This document shows, one piece after another, positions 52,436 to 63,365 of a stretch of DNA of 64,000 bases. Within the stretch, counting starts at the first letter, position 1, and every line of letters begins with the position of its first letter. The DNA is taken from positions 6,200,001-6,264,000 of the forward strand of contig NC_070562.1 of NCBI RefSeq assembly GCF_026914185.1. The letters run 5' to 3'. This DNA is from Puccinia triticina (lineage: Eukaryota; Basidiomycota; Pucciniomycetes; Pucciniales; Pucciniaceae). The translations under genes were made by a program, and so were the position numbers. The notes below the pieces were generated by a model that did not search any database, was not told the DNA's origin, and saw only the letters and a program-made list of their open reading frames with translations.

Positions 52436-53400
52436 TGGATCCCAGCTCGCCGAGAACCTCTCGGCGAGAAGGTATACATACACCTGCCCGCCGAGCCTGC
52501 TCACCCAGAGCCCCTTGGCGGGCAGGTGCATGTATACCTGCTTGCCAAGTGAAATCCTCGCCGAGCAGGCATAGAGATCCCACCTCGCCGAGAGCCTCTT
52601 GGCAAGCAGGTATACACACACCTGCCCACTGAGCCTGCTCACCAAGAGCCCCTTGGCGGGCAGGTGCATGTATACCTGCTCGCCGAGAGAAATTGTCGGC
52701 GAGCAGGCATACACCTCTCGGCGAGCAGGCATACATATCCCCGCTCGCCGAGAGCCTTGCCTGCTCACCAAGAAGGATAACTCTTGGCGAGCAGGTATAC
52801 AAACACCTGCCCGCCGAGCCTGCTCGCTAAGGGCCCCTTGGCGGGCAGGTGCAAGTATACCTGCTCGCCGAGAGGCTGTTGGCGAGGTGGGATCTGTATG
52901 CCTGCTCGCCGAGGATTTCTCTTGGCGAGCAGGTATACATGCACCTGCCCGCCAAGGGGCTCTCGGTGAGCAGGCTCGGTGGACAGTTTTATGTATACCT
53001 TCTCGCCGAGAGGCTCTCGGCGAGGTGGGATCTGTATGCCTGCTCGCCGAGGATTTCTCTTGGCGAGGTGGGATCTGTATGCCTGCTCGTCAAGGATTTC
53101 TCTTGGCAAGCAGGTATACATGCACCTGCCCGCCGAGGGGCCCTTGGCAAGCAGGTGTTTGTATACCTGCTCGCCAAGAGTTATCCCTCTCGGCGAGCAG
53201 GCAAGGCTCTCGGCAAGCAGGGATACATACACCTACCCGCCGAGCCTGCTCACCAAGAGCCCCTTGGCGGGCAGGTGCATGTATACCTGCTCTCTGAGAG
53301 GCTCTCGGCGAGGTGGGATCTGTACCTGCCCGCCGAGGGGCTCTAGGCGAGCAGGTATACTTGCACCTGCCCGCCAAGGGGCTCCCGGCGAGCAGGCATA
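52436..53400 (-). repeat. Right arm CTCGCC/GGCGAG array
   Basis: Longer counterpart of the left array. Arm length has diverged by unit gain or loss. Many units pair as inverted neighbours. Confidence 0.85.
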
Positions 53401-53809
53401 GTGCACGCCTATGTGGGGGCGTGCACGCCCTCGCACACCCATACAGGGGCGTGCACGTCCTTGATAAAGGGCGTGCGGTCCCACACGCCCTTTTCAAAGG
53501 GTGTGGGCGTGGGTGTGCCCCCGGGGGACGGGTGTGTGTTGATCAACGCCCTTTCTTGCTCAGGCAAAGGCTGAGCAGTGGCTTGTCCTGTGCCAAAACT
53601 GAGGGGCAGCTGGGCCCGGGCCAAGGCTGAGCAGCAGCTGGGCCCGGGCCAAGGCTGAGCAGCAGCTGGGCCCGGGCCAAGGCTGAGCAGCAGCTGTGCC
53701 TGGGACAAAGCTGAGGAGCAGCTGGTGAAAATTGCACTAGAGGCTGGATAGCCAGCTGGAGCAGGCGTCATGTCAGTTGTCATCTAATGACTACTGATTT
53801 TTCCTGGTG

Positions 53810-54099
53810 TATACTATACTCTACTATAACCGGGCATTTCTGTTATTGTATAGGTCTGGTTGTACAACCCTATACTAATAACTGTACTAGTATTGGCCCT
53901 TGCTGCAAGTGGCCCGTATAGTATTCTGTGGTTTTTCTCTGAAACAAAAAATACAGGTATAGTAACTTTTTTTGCCCCTGGTTACCGCGATAACACCAAT
54001 TAACCAGGTGTAAACATAAAGCAATGACATTTGGGCTCCTGATGATTGTACAGGCAAACCATGAAACCCACCTGGTCCTTGCGGTAATAGCAAGGGATT
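53810..54099. other. No gene; spacer between foldback and MITE
   Basis: AT-rich, with TATACTATACTCTACTATAA near the foldback edge. Nothing coding seen. Confidence 0.4.
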
Positions 54100-54101
54100 A
54101 T

Positions 54102-54473
54102 TTAGAGCATCTCCACCGCGGGTGCTAAACTGCATTGCCAAATCTTTGAGTTCGGCAACTGGGGCTCAGTTTTAGCAACCTGCAGCAAGGCAGCTTTGCA
54201 CCACGAGTTGCCATGATTGGCAGTTTGTGGTTTTGTATTGCTTTTGGGGGAGAAGATGAGAGTATCACACAAGAGATGTGTGATACTCGCAAGGGTGGCG
54301 CAAGGTTGGGGTGCTATCCTGTTTCCAAATTTGCCAACAGGATAGCTCCAAAGAGGCAAGTTGGCAGATTTGATGTGTGTTTGGCACCCGCGGTGGTGTT
54401 GCTAAAGCGGGTTTGGGGCGCTATATCTGGTTTAGCAACCTGGTTTAGCACCTGCGGTGGAGATTCTCCTAGG
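54102..54473. mobile_element. About 370-bp MITE with TCTCCACCGC ends
   Basis: Left end GAGCATCTCCACCGCGGGTG..CTAAAC and right end GTTTAGCACCTGCGGTGGAGATTCTC are inverse copies. Subterminal TTGCCAA/TTGGCA words are also inverted. No coding capacity. The target duplication was not resolved. Confidence 0.75.
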
Positions 54474-54756
54474 AACACTGGGTAGGTCTTGTTCTGTTGA
54501 GAGATTGTTCTCTGTGGCTCCAGACGTGGTTTTCTGACCCCTTCAACTACTTCAAAATCCTTCAGAAGCCTTATGTGGCTTTGTGAGGATTTTCCCCTCT
54601 CAGGAACTTTGCTGAGGCCGTAAAGGCTTTGGGTGCTCTGATCCCCAAGCCCAAGAAATAGATAGATTTTCATCTCTACTGAGTAGTGGTACTTGCCACA
54701 TCTGTCCAGTATAGTATTGAGATTTTTTTTATTTCTTCCTTCATTTGGATATAGTA

Positions 54757-54781
54757 CTAGAGGCCAAGGCGGCTTTGCCGC
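54757..54781 (-). mobile_element. Helitron-type 3' terminus (minus strand)
   Basis: Minus-strand hairpin GCGGC-AAA-GCCGC, then CTTGGCCT and CTAG, next base T (plus A at 54756). The element body would extend rightward. Confidence 0.75.
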
Positions 54782-56539
54782 TGCAAGGTTAAATTCCTGT
54801 GTTTGAACAAAAAAAGCTCAATTTGGACCAGTGCAGTGCTTGTCTGATAAAACACCACATCAGTTATCAACAAGTCTAGTTTTCAGGAATTTAAATAGAA
54901 CTAAAAGACCCAAACCCCTGCTGTTTCTGGCAAGTCAAATTTTAAAGCAGATTTGTGCTAACACTGCACTAAATCAATGCTGAAACAAGTACAATACATG
55001 GAACGTATCTGGTAAATGTTTTTCATTGAAGATGGAGACCTACATGTCCTATTTTTTGTTTTCAGCCATCCTATACATAATCAGGGCTAAAAAAAAAATA
55101 GGACTTGTAGGTCTGTATCTTCAATCCATTCCACTGTGATGGGCATTCCTAGTGCTGCAGGCTCATATCTACAGACCCCATTTCATCTTTTGTTTGTCTT
55201 TGGAAGTAATAATGCTCAAACATAGCTCATGCTTGGTGCCAACCTTTGCCCAAGCCTGATGGAACCCACTCAAAAAGACCTAACATCCTCAGGTCCAGAT
55301 GTTCTGGTAGCAAGTCTGCTAAAAGGAGTTTGTATCCCCTGATATTCTTCAAGAAGATCAACAATTACCAGGAGCTGACAGGGGCTAAAAATGGCTGCCA
55401 ATTTCCAGATGGCCCTAGTTACCTGGTTTATGAAGCTGATGCTGCTGTCCAAATCACAAGGGTTAGTCAGCCAGAAGCCCTCAACAGACTCTCTGGAACA
55501 TAAGGAACATCAAATTGTAATAATTTAGAATCTGGTCTTATTCCACATTTCCAACCTCTTGGGGTTCAATGTGTATTGTGTTCCTTTTGTAGGATATTAT
55601 TTCTTTGAAGAAACAAAGTGGAAGACAAAAAGAGGTGCTAAAATGGGCTAGGTCCAGCTCAGCAACTGGAGTGCTTTGGTCATCATATCTGCTATGCTGA
55701 GATTTTTGCTGCCCACAATTAAAATGCCATCTACCTAAGTCATTCAGCCACACAGCCGGACTTGGAAGAGTAGTCAGGCTGGCTGCTCCACCAACAAAAA
55801 TATCAATTCCTGCTGAAGGCTCTTGGCAACTCTAGGGCCCAAGTTCAGCTTTTCAAAGGAGAGGTTCAAGGATTGTATTTACTCAGATAGTGGTCCCACC
55901 AGATACTACCTAAAGTTTACCTGCCACAGCCACTTAAAAGACTGAGGTCAACAATTCTGCAGCTGTCATCCATGAGCTAAAAATTTTTGTAATTTGATTC
56001 ATATTGCTGCATCCAAGCAAAATCCCCAGATAACTGATTTTCTGGCCCAAGTCTTGAAGAAAATTAACTAGCATGGTTTAACTAACCCCATTTCTCTGCA
56101 GCAAGCACAGTAAACCCAGGAAGATTCAGGGGGTACAACATTCTACTAAGCCCCTTTTGGTGCCTTGATGCAAATTGCAATATACTCTTCATCATTTCAT
56201 GCATAGAGGACAAGTCCTCACTACTTTTGATAGAATAATTCTAGCTTTAAACAAATCTAGACCTTGAAGACCCTGCTGAACTCCCATTCACTTCAAAACC
56301 AAAATGGAGTAAAAAACACTGTTCAAATTCCAGGAGATGCGAAGGGCACTAGACTATGTGAGTACTTCAATGTGGTAACGTTTTTCAAAGGTTCTTTCAT
56401 CCATTGTCAGGTAATGAGAAGCTAACATCAAAGCTAAAGAGGCACGAGTATGTAAATACAAGAGAGGAGAGAATAATTGCTAGATTCACAAAGAGAGAAC
56501 AACACATAATGAGGCTAGAAATACAAGGTTATTTATAGT
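54782..56539. other. No confident gene; contains a small hairpin MITE
   Basis: Short ORFs only (e.g. 55246-55503). Bases 55025-55125 are an approximately 100-bp hairpin repeat: ATTGAAGATGGAGACCTACA on the left and its near-inverse ending CTTCAAT on the right. Confidence 0.5.
55025..55125. repeat. Hairpin repeat of about 100 bp
   Basis: Inverted arms of about 33 nt (GACCTACATGTCCTATTTTT versus AAAAATAGGACTTGTAGGTC) around a 35-nt loop. Confidence 0.75.
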
Positions 56540-58588
56540 CTACATTATGTGGTACTTCACGTTATTAGTATTAAGCTGGTCCGGGATCTTAATATTAATA
56601 TTGCAAATCTGGAACTTTCTTTTCCAGTCTCCACCTATGGTGTAGAATCTGTCTTTGCTTTGGAATATGTCTATTCCATACATGCAGAATGTATCATTAC
56701 CTAAGATTAAGTAATTACACACAGCATCTTGTAAAACAACAAATTCCACATTTAGTATAAGGGAGCCCTTGGAGTGCGGGAAGACTAGTGGCATAACTAC
56801 TACTCCTACTGGTTTCATAGCAGAATTGCAGCTACTGAACTTGGCTTTTGGCATGGGGAGCAAGTGGTTTCCCCATTCTGGATAACAATCTTCCAAAAAG
56901 GTGCTACTGACGCAGGAGCAGAAGGCGCCTATGTCTAGCAGAGCTCTCAACTCTGTATCACAGAACAAGACAGTTGTATAACTGGTTTTACCCATGGTAT
57001 AACTCATCCCTGCTTCAGGTTTATTGGTTAGCAATTTGGCGTCAGAAACATGGCCAACTTTCATGGAGGAATCCCATTTTTGAGGTAAATTGGAGTCTCC
57101 ATGAATGGAATTAATGGACAATTCATTGCCAATATCAGCTTGGATTACATGTATCCTGGGCTGGTCTCCGTCTGCAGGTTCAGTAGTAACAACCTCAAAT
57201 TGAGATTGAGTATCATCTTCACTGTCAAAGTCATCTTCTACTTCCACATTGTTAATCCTTTTGCGTGGATTAGGACATTCAGGTTTTTTGTGGCCCTTTT
57301 CCCCACAATTGTAGCATTCAGGGATTGCAGTCCTCTTTACAGGGGGATCTCCTGCAGGAGGCTTGGGTGTTTCAGATTTGGGGAGATCTCCTTTTTCTGT
57401 AACACCATTTCTCACGTACTTTTTGTTAAGACCATTCAGTACTACAGTTTCATGCAATATACCTATAAATTTAGCTAGATCTACATTCATATCACTGAGT
57501 CTGCATCTCATTAAGCTTTTGATTTGTCCTCTACACTGATTAAGGAGTCTATCATTAACTTCTTCTTTGGATGGGTTGTTGTAGATACAATCTATCCTCT
57601 TTTTCTGGCGCAAGCACCATTCTGTAGCAGCTTCTTTGGTTGGGTCAAAGTAGTCTGTTTCAAAAGCTTGGTGCTTTTCAGTTCTCCAGATTCTGGTTCC
57701 CCATTCCTCTTTGATAAGCTCTTTCCACGCACTCCGGCTTTGTTCACCTACTTCCTCTCCTTTGGTGATGAACCAATCTGCAGCCACACCCTCAAAGAGT
57801 CTAGGCATCCTGGAAATAACAGCTTCCTCATCTGCACGGTAGGATCTTAACATATGATCAACGGTCCTGATGAAGTTCATATGATCATATTCTCCTTTGC
57901 CGTCAAACTTAGGCCAGTCTTTGATTGGAGGCATTAATTTATTTATCTCCACCATGTCAAGGGTTCTGTAAGGAGTGTTCTGGCGTGGATTATGATTCTG
58001 GGGAGGAGCGGAGTTACGCATAAAAGGGTTGTTATGTCTGGGAACTTCTGCTTGAGGAGTGTAGTGTGGTTCACACTGTTGTTTTCTCTCTTGATAAGCT
58101 TGGCTGCCATATGAGGCATTTTTGCCACGCTCATGAGCCACTGGGGGAGGAGACTGATTATCATCAAGATAGCTGTTGGCACTCTTCAGATGTGGAGGAA
58201 TGTCTCTTTGAGTACCATCACTGCACCTCAACTCAGGTACGGGAGCGTAATTTTCCGCAATATGGGGAATATTACAAGAGTTTTGGACTTTGATATCAGA
58301 TCTTGATTTCAAAGTCTTGATTTCCGCAGAAAGCGTAGAAATCTGAGACGTAAAATTCTCAGTGAGAGCATGAATTTTTCCATCCATGTTGGCATTGAGC
58401 TGTAAGATTAATTCCTTAATCTCAAAGTTCTCTGCTTTTTGTTTGGCAAAGTGTTCCTTTTCCAATCTGGTCACTATCTGATCAGCGGTAGAATTATGCA
58501 CGGCAGCAGAATTCCTGGAGTACTGTAAGATCTCAGACACATCATACTTAGTGTCATGGGTGGTATTTTTGAGGCTCTCACAATCTTT
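56540..58588 (-). CDS. Ty3 element B, Gag core plus protease (no pol)
   Basis: Open from 58588 to the stop at 56540; 666 residues if counted from 58540. N-terminal coiled coil (VTRLEKEHFAKQKAENFEIK), Gag core homologous to Ty3 A (WPKFDGKGEYDHMNFIRTVD), an intact CCHC knuckle (CYNCGEKGHKKPEC) and a protease region with LLDIGAFCSCV, where the usual D-S/T-G is D-I-G. The frame ends soon after the protease (IPDQLNTNNVKYHIM), and no RT, RNase H or integrase follows to the left. It is either a truncated Ty3 or a gag-protease-only non-autonomous element. Confidence 0.8.
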   Translation of the reverse strand, partial: KDCESLKNTTHDTKYDVSEILQYSRNSAAVHNSTADQIVTRLEKEHFAKQKAENFEIKELILQLNANMDGKIHALTENFTSQISTLSAEIKTLKSRSDIKVQNSCNIPHIAENYAPVPELRCSDGTQRDIPPHLKSANSYLDDNQSPPPVAHERGKNASYGSQAYQERKQQCEPHYTPQAEVPRHNNPFMRNSAPPQNHNPRQNTPYRTLDMVEINKLMPPIKDWPKFDGKGEYDHMNFIRTVDHMLRSYRADEEAVISRMPRLFEGVAADWFITKGEEVGEQSRSAWKELIKEEWGTRIWRTEKHQAFETDYFDPTKEAATEWCLRQKKRIDCIYNNPSKEEVNDRLLNQCRGQIKSLMRCRLSDMNVDLAKFIGILHETVVLNGLNKKYVRNGVTEKGDLPKSETPKPPAGDPPVKRTAIPECYNCGEKGHKKPECPNPRKRINNVEVEDDFDSEDDTQSQFEVVTTEPADGDQPRIHVIQADIGNELSINSIHGDSNLPQKWDSSMKVGHVSDAKLLTNKPEAGMSYTMGKTSYTTVLFCDTELRALLDIGAFCSCVSSTFLEDCYPEWGNHLLPMPKAKFSSCNSAMKPVGVVVMPLVFPHSKGSLILNVEFVVLQDAVCNYLILGNDTFCMYGIDIFQSKDRFYTIGGDWKRKFQICNINIKIPDQLNTNNVKYHIM

Positions 58589-58870
58589 TCAAATCTCAAC
58601 AATAAGCTCACAATGCTTATTTGGCAACTCAAGTTTTTGGAGGACAGATAAAGTTCTCGAGTTAACAGCTTCTTTAATTTCTTTTAAGCTGTTTTCAATA
58701 CTATTTACAATAGATTTTAAGTTGGTCTCACTATTATGATCTAAGGTAGAAAGATTGACGTTGATGGCGTCGAGTGAATCAAAGAGAGAAGTGAGAATAC
58801 CTAAGTCTAATCGATGTTCTTGTAGAGATTTGCTGCGATCTGAAGGAGGTTGGTTGTTCTCTTCCACCAA
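58589..58870 (-). CDS. Ty3 B gag frame b (coiled coil), separated by one TGA from Gag core
   Basis: 93 codons predicted coiled coil (TSLFDSLDAINVNLSTLDHN; NSIENSLKEIKEAVNSRTL). It is in the same phase as the Gag core frame, interrupted only by TGA at 58591-58589 (ATT TGA AAA). This corresponds in position to frame b of Ty3 A. Confidence 0.65.
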   Translation of the reverse strand: MVEENNQPPSDRSKSLQEHRLDLGILTSLFDSLDAINVNLSTLDHNSETNLKSIVNSIENSLKEIKEAVNSRTLSVLQKLELPNKHCELIVEI

Positions 58871-59304
58871 GCCGGGTCGTCGAAGTTGATTGAACTCGAG
58901 CTCGAACTGCGATTCTTGCCGCCTTCGATCTTCTTGAATTTCATCACTGTCTTCTTCGGCGGGGCTGGGAAGTGGAAGTTTTTTGCTTCCCAGGGGTTCC
59001 AGCCCTTGACAAGGGCTTCGATCTCGTGATTCTCCGTGAGCTTCTGGAGGGCTTTTTGCGACTCTTGAGCCGTAGTGAGCAAAGCTCGCAGCCCGGCTGT
59101 CGCACCGTTGTTCGCGATCGCTAGGTATTGCTTCCAGATACTCACGTGCTCTCTGGCCCGGAGTTTGATCTGTTCCTCCTTCAAAAGGGACTTGATTTCG
59201 GGAGTGATGGGGCGTGTGCGGATAGGAGCCAATGAGGTAGGGCAGAGCTCGTCGATCTCAATAGCGGACTCGTTGGCTTGGTCGGACAAGGGCCGTCCTT
59301 GCAT
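58807..59304 (-). CDS. Ty3 B gag frame a
   Basis: 165 codons. TPEIKSLLKEEQIKLRAREH and EIEALVKGWNPWEAKNF match frame a of Ty3 A in order and motif. It overlaps frame b by 64 bases in another phase. Upstream, a further overlapping frame (59492-59181, QRKLAAAKELQDRVKRMQV) lies in a third phase. Confidence 0.6.
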   Translation of the reverse strand: MQGRPLSDQANESAIEIDELCPTSLAPIRTRPITPEIKSLLKEEQIKLRAREHVSIWKQYLAIANNGATAGLRALLTTAQESQKALQKLTENHEIEALVKGWNPWEAKNFHFPAPPKKTVMKFKKIEGGKNRSSSSSSINFDDPAWWKRTTNLLQIAANLYKNID

Positions 59305-59723
59305 GGAGGAGGGATCTCGGAGGGAGCCGGGGTAGAAGCTGGGGTAGCGGGCATCGGGTCCTTGCGGGCGATCGTGGTGACCTGCATCCTCTTGACCCGG
59401 TCTTGCAGCTCCTTTGCCGCCGCAAGCTTGCGTTGGAGGTGGGAGTGGCCCTCGTAGTTCGGGACAAGTTGATCTGGTTTTTTGTTAACCATGATGAGTG
59501 ATTGGTTTGTCGGAAGGAGAGTGAGTTTTGGTGGGAGAGATTTGACTTACTAGTGGGGATTTTGTCAGCGGTTGAAGCTGTTGGGGCGGGAGTTGGGTTA
59601 TCGACGGTAGTCTTGGCGGCTATGCTTGCGGACACTGTAAGGTAGATGAGAACAATATGTAAGATCAGTTCTGTGAGGATATGGTGATGTGGATGGAGGT
59701 GAGAGAGAAAAAAGGGAAAAGAA

Positions 59724-59985
59724 CTAACTCTTAGCTTGGTATTTGGCGTCGTAGAAAGCTTTTTTCTTTGCTTTGGCTTCTCGGCGGTATCGTTGGATCT
59801 TGAGGAGGGTATCGAGATCCTCTTCTTCGCGGATATGGGCGTGGTAGGCGGCAAGGATGATTTGTTCCTCGGGGGTGAGCTGTTCCCACGGGGTGGGTTG
59901 GTAGTCGCAGAGTTCGGCTTCTTTGCGCAGGCGCAGCAATTTCAGGTAATACTGAATTAATTCGGTGTTTCCTGTAAATTCACTG
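59724..59985 (-). CDS. Ty3 B N-terminal exon
   Basis: Encodes LLRLRKEAELCDYQPTPWEQ, LTPEEQIILAAYHAHIREEE and RYRREAKAKKKAFYDAKYQA, a coherent helical stretch. Followed by a GTTAGT donor (about 59,725), an acceptor TTACAG near 59,640, a short Pro/Thr-rich exon, and a second GTAAGT donor near 59,560. The N-terminal region therefore appears to be spliced. Confidence 0.5.
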
Positions 59986-60317
59986 GAAAAAATACGCTAC
60001 AAAAGTCAGAAATTAGACTTGAAATTATGTTTATATATTTTTTTAATTTTAGTTGAATTTTTGACAAAGAAAATGACTAACTTGGATGAATTTTTAGGGT
60101 TTTTTGGTTTGATTTTGGCGTAAAAAGTAGAAAAAAGGGTTATTTTTATCAGTTTTAATGTTTTTAAAGGCGTAAAAAATTCAGAGAGTAGTGAGAATAT
60201 TTTTATGTATTTTTTAGATTATATTTTGGAAATTTTTGACGTAAAAAAAAATTAAGATTTATAAGGGTTCTTTCTTTCAAATGAATTTGAAGGAAATTTC
60301 CCGGCCAGACCCCCAAT

Positions 60318-60646
60318 TGTCAGCCTACGTGATGCCAAGGATATTATCCTTCTAGCTACACGTGGTACAAAGCAAAACATTAGAGTTATAAAACTCTAAG
60401 ACAAAGTTATAAGGGTTAATTCCAACGTAATTGTTGGGAATTATGGCGTAAGAATAAGGCAATTTGGGCCAAGTTGGGCCAATTTGACGTAATAAAATGA
60501 ATATAATTAATTTTAAGAGGGGCCTGATAAATCAGGGGTGTTTAATCCCTCTAGAATGAAGAACTGGGGCCTGTAAACAGGGGTGTTTCAAATCCCAGAA
60601 AGAAATAGCGGGGAATCTCAAGAGAAGGGGCTTAAAATTACTAGTA
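60318..60646 (-). repeat. Ty3 B 5' LTR-like sequence (outer end undefined)
   Basis: On the minus strand an LTR end CTGACA (plus TGTCAG at 60318) is followed by ATTGGGGGTCTGG, the same kind of primer-binding block as in Ty3 A (TTTGGGGGCC). The far end is not visible, and the sequence runs into the Helitron end at 60647. No matching left LTR was found near 56.5 kb. Confidence 0.5.
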
Positions 60647-60672
60647 CTAGAGACCAAAGCGGCTCAGCCGCT
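60647..60672 (-). mobile_element. Helitron-type 3' terminus (minus strand)
   Basis: Minus-strand hairpin AGCGGC-TGA-GCCGCT, spacer TTGGTCT, CTAG, next base T. The immediate target reads TACTAG, as at 54757 (TACTAT). Confidence 0.75.
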
Positions 60673-62904
60673 GCAAACCCAAAATGTATTATCCCCCATT
60701 GGCAGGCTAGCCAGACTTGTTTTCTTGTGCAAGCTGCCTAGATCATCAAATTTCAATTTCACACTCTCAGTGAGATTGCTTTAACAGGGTTCAAAAAAAG
60801 ATCAACCACTTGATGTTAACATGCTACACCTGTGTTAACAATTGTTTAATGGGCATATTGATGATATGTGACACCCAGGGATTCTAAAATTTGGTGGGAT
60901 GGGGGTCAAAATTTGGGGCACATGTTATAAATTTGCCCCTTTGTAGTGCACATGGGTTCATCCAAACAGGGCATCTCATATCAAAGCTTTTTATTGAAGA
61001 TTGAGGGTTCTCTCTGCAGCCCTGAATTTGTAAATATCCAGCTCCAGTATTTTTAACATTAACTTTCATATTGTGATTAACTTATTGCAAAATATTACCT
61101 CCACTTAAGTCTCACTTGAAACCAGCCTACCCATTTATATCTTATCATTTGAGAGTGGTAACTCCAATATATGTGGAAAATGAGGTCACATGTAGCTGTT
61201 TTGTTTACCTGTAATATCCTAATATTATTATTTGATGTGCCTTGATGTGAATTCAGTTGTCTAAAAATAAGTTTGTGTAATGAGATGTGAGATGTGCTCC
61301 AAATCACAATGAGAATGGATGCACTTGATATGAATATGAATAACTATCATGTAATCTATCATCAACTCTGACTTTCTTCTACATACTGCTACTACCTTCC
61401 ATTCCATTAATCAGCTTTGGGGGGAGGCACCAGGATTGAAACAATCAACAAGCTAACAAGAAGAAATTGGAAAGCATGTTTGGAATTAAGAAGGGAGTTG
61501 AGATGGATTAAGTTAAAATGACAGGTTGTTGATTAATATATATGTGTTTATTAGTGGATAGACAAAAACAGAGATTATAATCTTTCAGAGTTTTGAAATG
61601 AGGGCAAGTAGAGGAATCCATGGGGAGATGGTGGCTTTCCAAAAAAATATATACTCTTTGGAGGGAGACAGAGCTGAGAGATCGTCAACACTCAACGGGC
61701 TGAGTTTAGTGGCCACGGCGCCGCAAAGACCGCGAGGAAGCGAGCGAAGCCTTGGGGGCAAAGAATTCAAAGAGGGTGGGCGCAAGCCTGAGGACGACGC
61801 GGGGAGGGTGGGCGCGAGCCTGAGGACAACGTGGGGAGGCTTGGCGTCCAGGACAATTGTCTCCAGCGTGGAGGAGTGGTGGGCTAGGTCTGTTTCACTG
61901 CAACGATTAAAAGCTTGGGCGGGCAGGTCCGACAACTCCACTGACTGGCTTCTCCGAGCAGTTTTTGGACATGTTGATCCGACATGAGGACTTGCTTGCC
62001 CAAGCAAATAGACCCGCCTTCTGACTGCTCGGACAAGCCTGTTCGACAACTTGTCGGACGGCCATGTGAGAGAGCTCCTTGGAAAGGCCAGTCCGAGGAC
62101 TCGTCGGACCTGCTGATCAGTGATCCGACCAGATAATTGAGGTAGTATTGGGAGCTGAACGGAGCCATGGAAAGAGATTGTGGTCCGTTTGAAATATGTG
62201 CATTGGAGGCTGCTTGCTCACCCATTGCTTCTCTTGAGTCTCCAGTTTTTTTTGGAGGGGGCAAAGAGGGAGAAGTAGACGTATGTGTGGATGCTCAGGC
62301 CCATTTCTGTTTAAATAAGCCAAGGATCTGTCTGTTGGAGCGGCCGACAAGGGAGTGGGGGATGGTATTGAGGTGGGCAACAACACCTTTTCCTACTGCC
62401 CATCCTCAAACGCGCTCTGCAGAAAGTCGCGATGAAGTTGAAGGGCAAGCAGGGTGTGGACCAGGAAGCTAACAAGCTCGTCGATGGCAAAGCTGAGGTA
62501 ATGGGCCACGAGCCCGTCCACCCGGCGATTGAACAGCCACTTTTTGTACATGGTGATCAGGACTGGTTGACTGACTTTCTCCAAGCTTCAACTCAGCCTC
62601 TCACATCATCGGCGTGCGGGGCAAGTTTGGGATCCTTTGATGGTCGCAATTGGTAAAGGGTGAGAAGGTCAAGTTCAAAATATGGTTGGGTGAGGGTTGC
62701 TGGTCAACGCTGGACATAGCAACTGGACCAGTCAACGTGCAGGAAAGGGACAATGGCCACGGCGTGGCTTTTGGTGCAAGGGTACACAACGGTCTCGCAT
62801 CCAATTGTAGTGGCTGGCACGGTTGCCTTGGAATTGATTACATTAATGAGGGCCGCGGTGTGGCGTCTGCGTAGACGTGAGCGAGTGTCCTGGCCTGCCG
62901 AGGT
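60673..62904. other. No confident gene
   Basis: Short frames on both strands. A plus frame near 62,400-62,656 (MKLKGKQGVDQEANKLVDGK) has GC3-rich codons and could be an exon of a captured gene, but I recognise no family. The segment 61,900-62,130 is rich in GTCGGAC/GTCCGA words. Confidence 0.35.
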
Positions 62905-63365
62905 TGAGAGCTTATAAAGAGGGGGGCCTGTTGTTGCAATTAATCCCCAGGCAATTGGAGATGTTGCACTTCCAGCTATCCATTGTCCTCAACCCCTCCG
63001 CTGTTGCACATGCACAGTCTGAGGGGCAAAGAGTGGGCCCCCCACGGGTCTGCAGCCTTTGCTGCGGGCCGGGGGCCTTCACGTCCATCACTTTTGACCC
63101 GTGCGCTTGATGCGGGCTGGGTGTTGAGCCTGGGGGCACGGCTTTGCCGCTGTTGGAAGGCTAGGTTGAGTGTGGTTAAATTTTTGTGTATTTTTTTTGT
63201 ATGTTTGTTGATAGGCTAAGTTGCAGTATTTTTCTTTTTCATTTTTGTATCTTGGGGAAACCCATGATTTTTTTTTTGTGATTTGATGTATTTATAGGGG
63301 GAACCCTTGATCTTTTTTTTTTTCAATTGTGGAAAAACTGTGTCTTTAATAAACTTGGATAAGAC
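62905..63365 (+). repeat. Repeat cassette copy 2 (TATA box to AATAAA)
   Basis: Same order of blocks as 34,605-35,035: TATAAA at 62913, CCCTCCGCTGTTGCACATGC, AAGAGTGGGCCCCCCAC, GGGGGCCTTCACGTCCATC, GGGGAAACCC and AATAAA at 63348-63353. Confidence 0.65.

Larger units (their letters stand above)
45764..53809. mobile_element. 8-kb foldback element with nested tandem-repeat arms
   Basis: The left end CACCAGGAAAAA..AGTAGTCA.TTGATGACAACTGACAT is repeated in inverse at the right end, which finishes CCTGGTG at 53809. A TAT triplet flanks both sides (45761-45763, 53810-53812). Moving inward, both arms show the same order: CAGCTG/GGCCCAG-type repeats, a GTGCACGCCC block, CTCGCC/GGCGAG repeats, an AT-rich 650-bp spacer, then the 173-bp satellite. 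No transposase or other plausible protein is encoded. The long ORFs in the arms (e.g. 52599-53297) are repeat translations. The organisation resembles Foldback-type elements. Superfamily is uncertain, and the CACCA ends with a 3-bp duplication would suit a CACTA-like or Harbinger-like transposase in trans. Confidence 0.75.

Noticed and set aside
52599..53297. Long ORFs (up to 232 aa) on both strands through 52.4-53.5 kb and 46.0-46.5 kb
   Set aside because: They are translations of short tandem GC-rich repeats, open on several frames at once, with repeated YTCSPRAPRRAG-like segments. No independent protein signal.
53810..53900. Possible Helitron 5' end (TATACTATACTCTACTATAACC) at the foldback edge
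   Set aside because: No matching sequence near the other Helitron ends, and orientation would not fit the minus-strand 3' end at 54757.
56404..56420. TGTCAGGTAATG as a left LTR start for Ty3 B
   Set aside because: Only the first six bases match the right LTR edge at 60318; the following sequence is unrelated.
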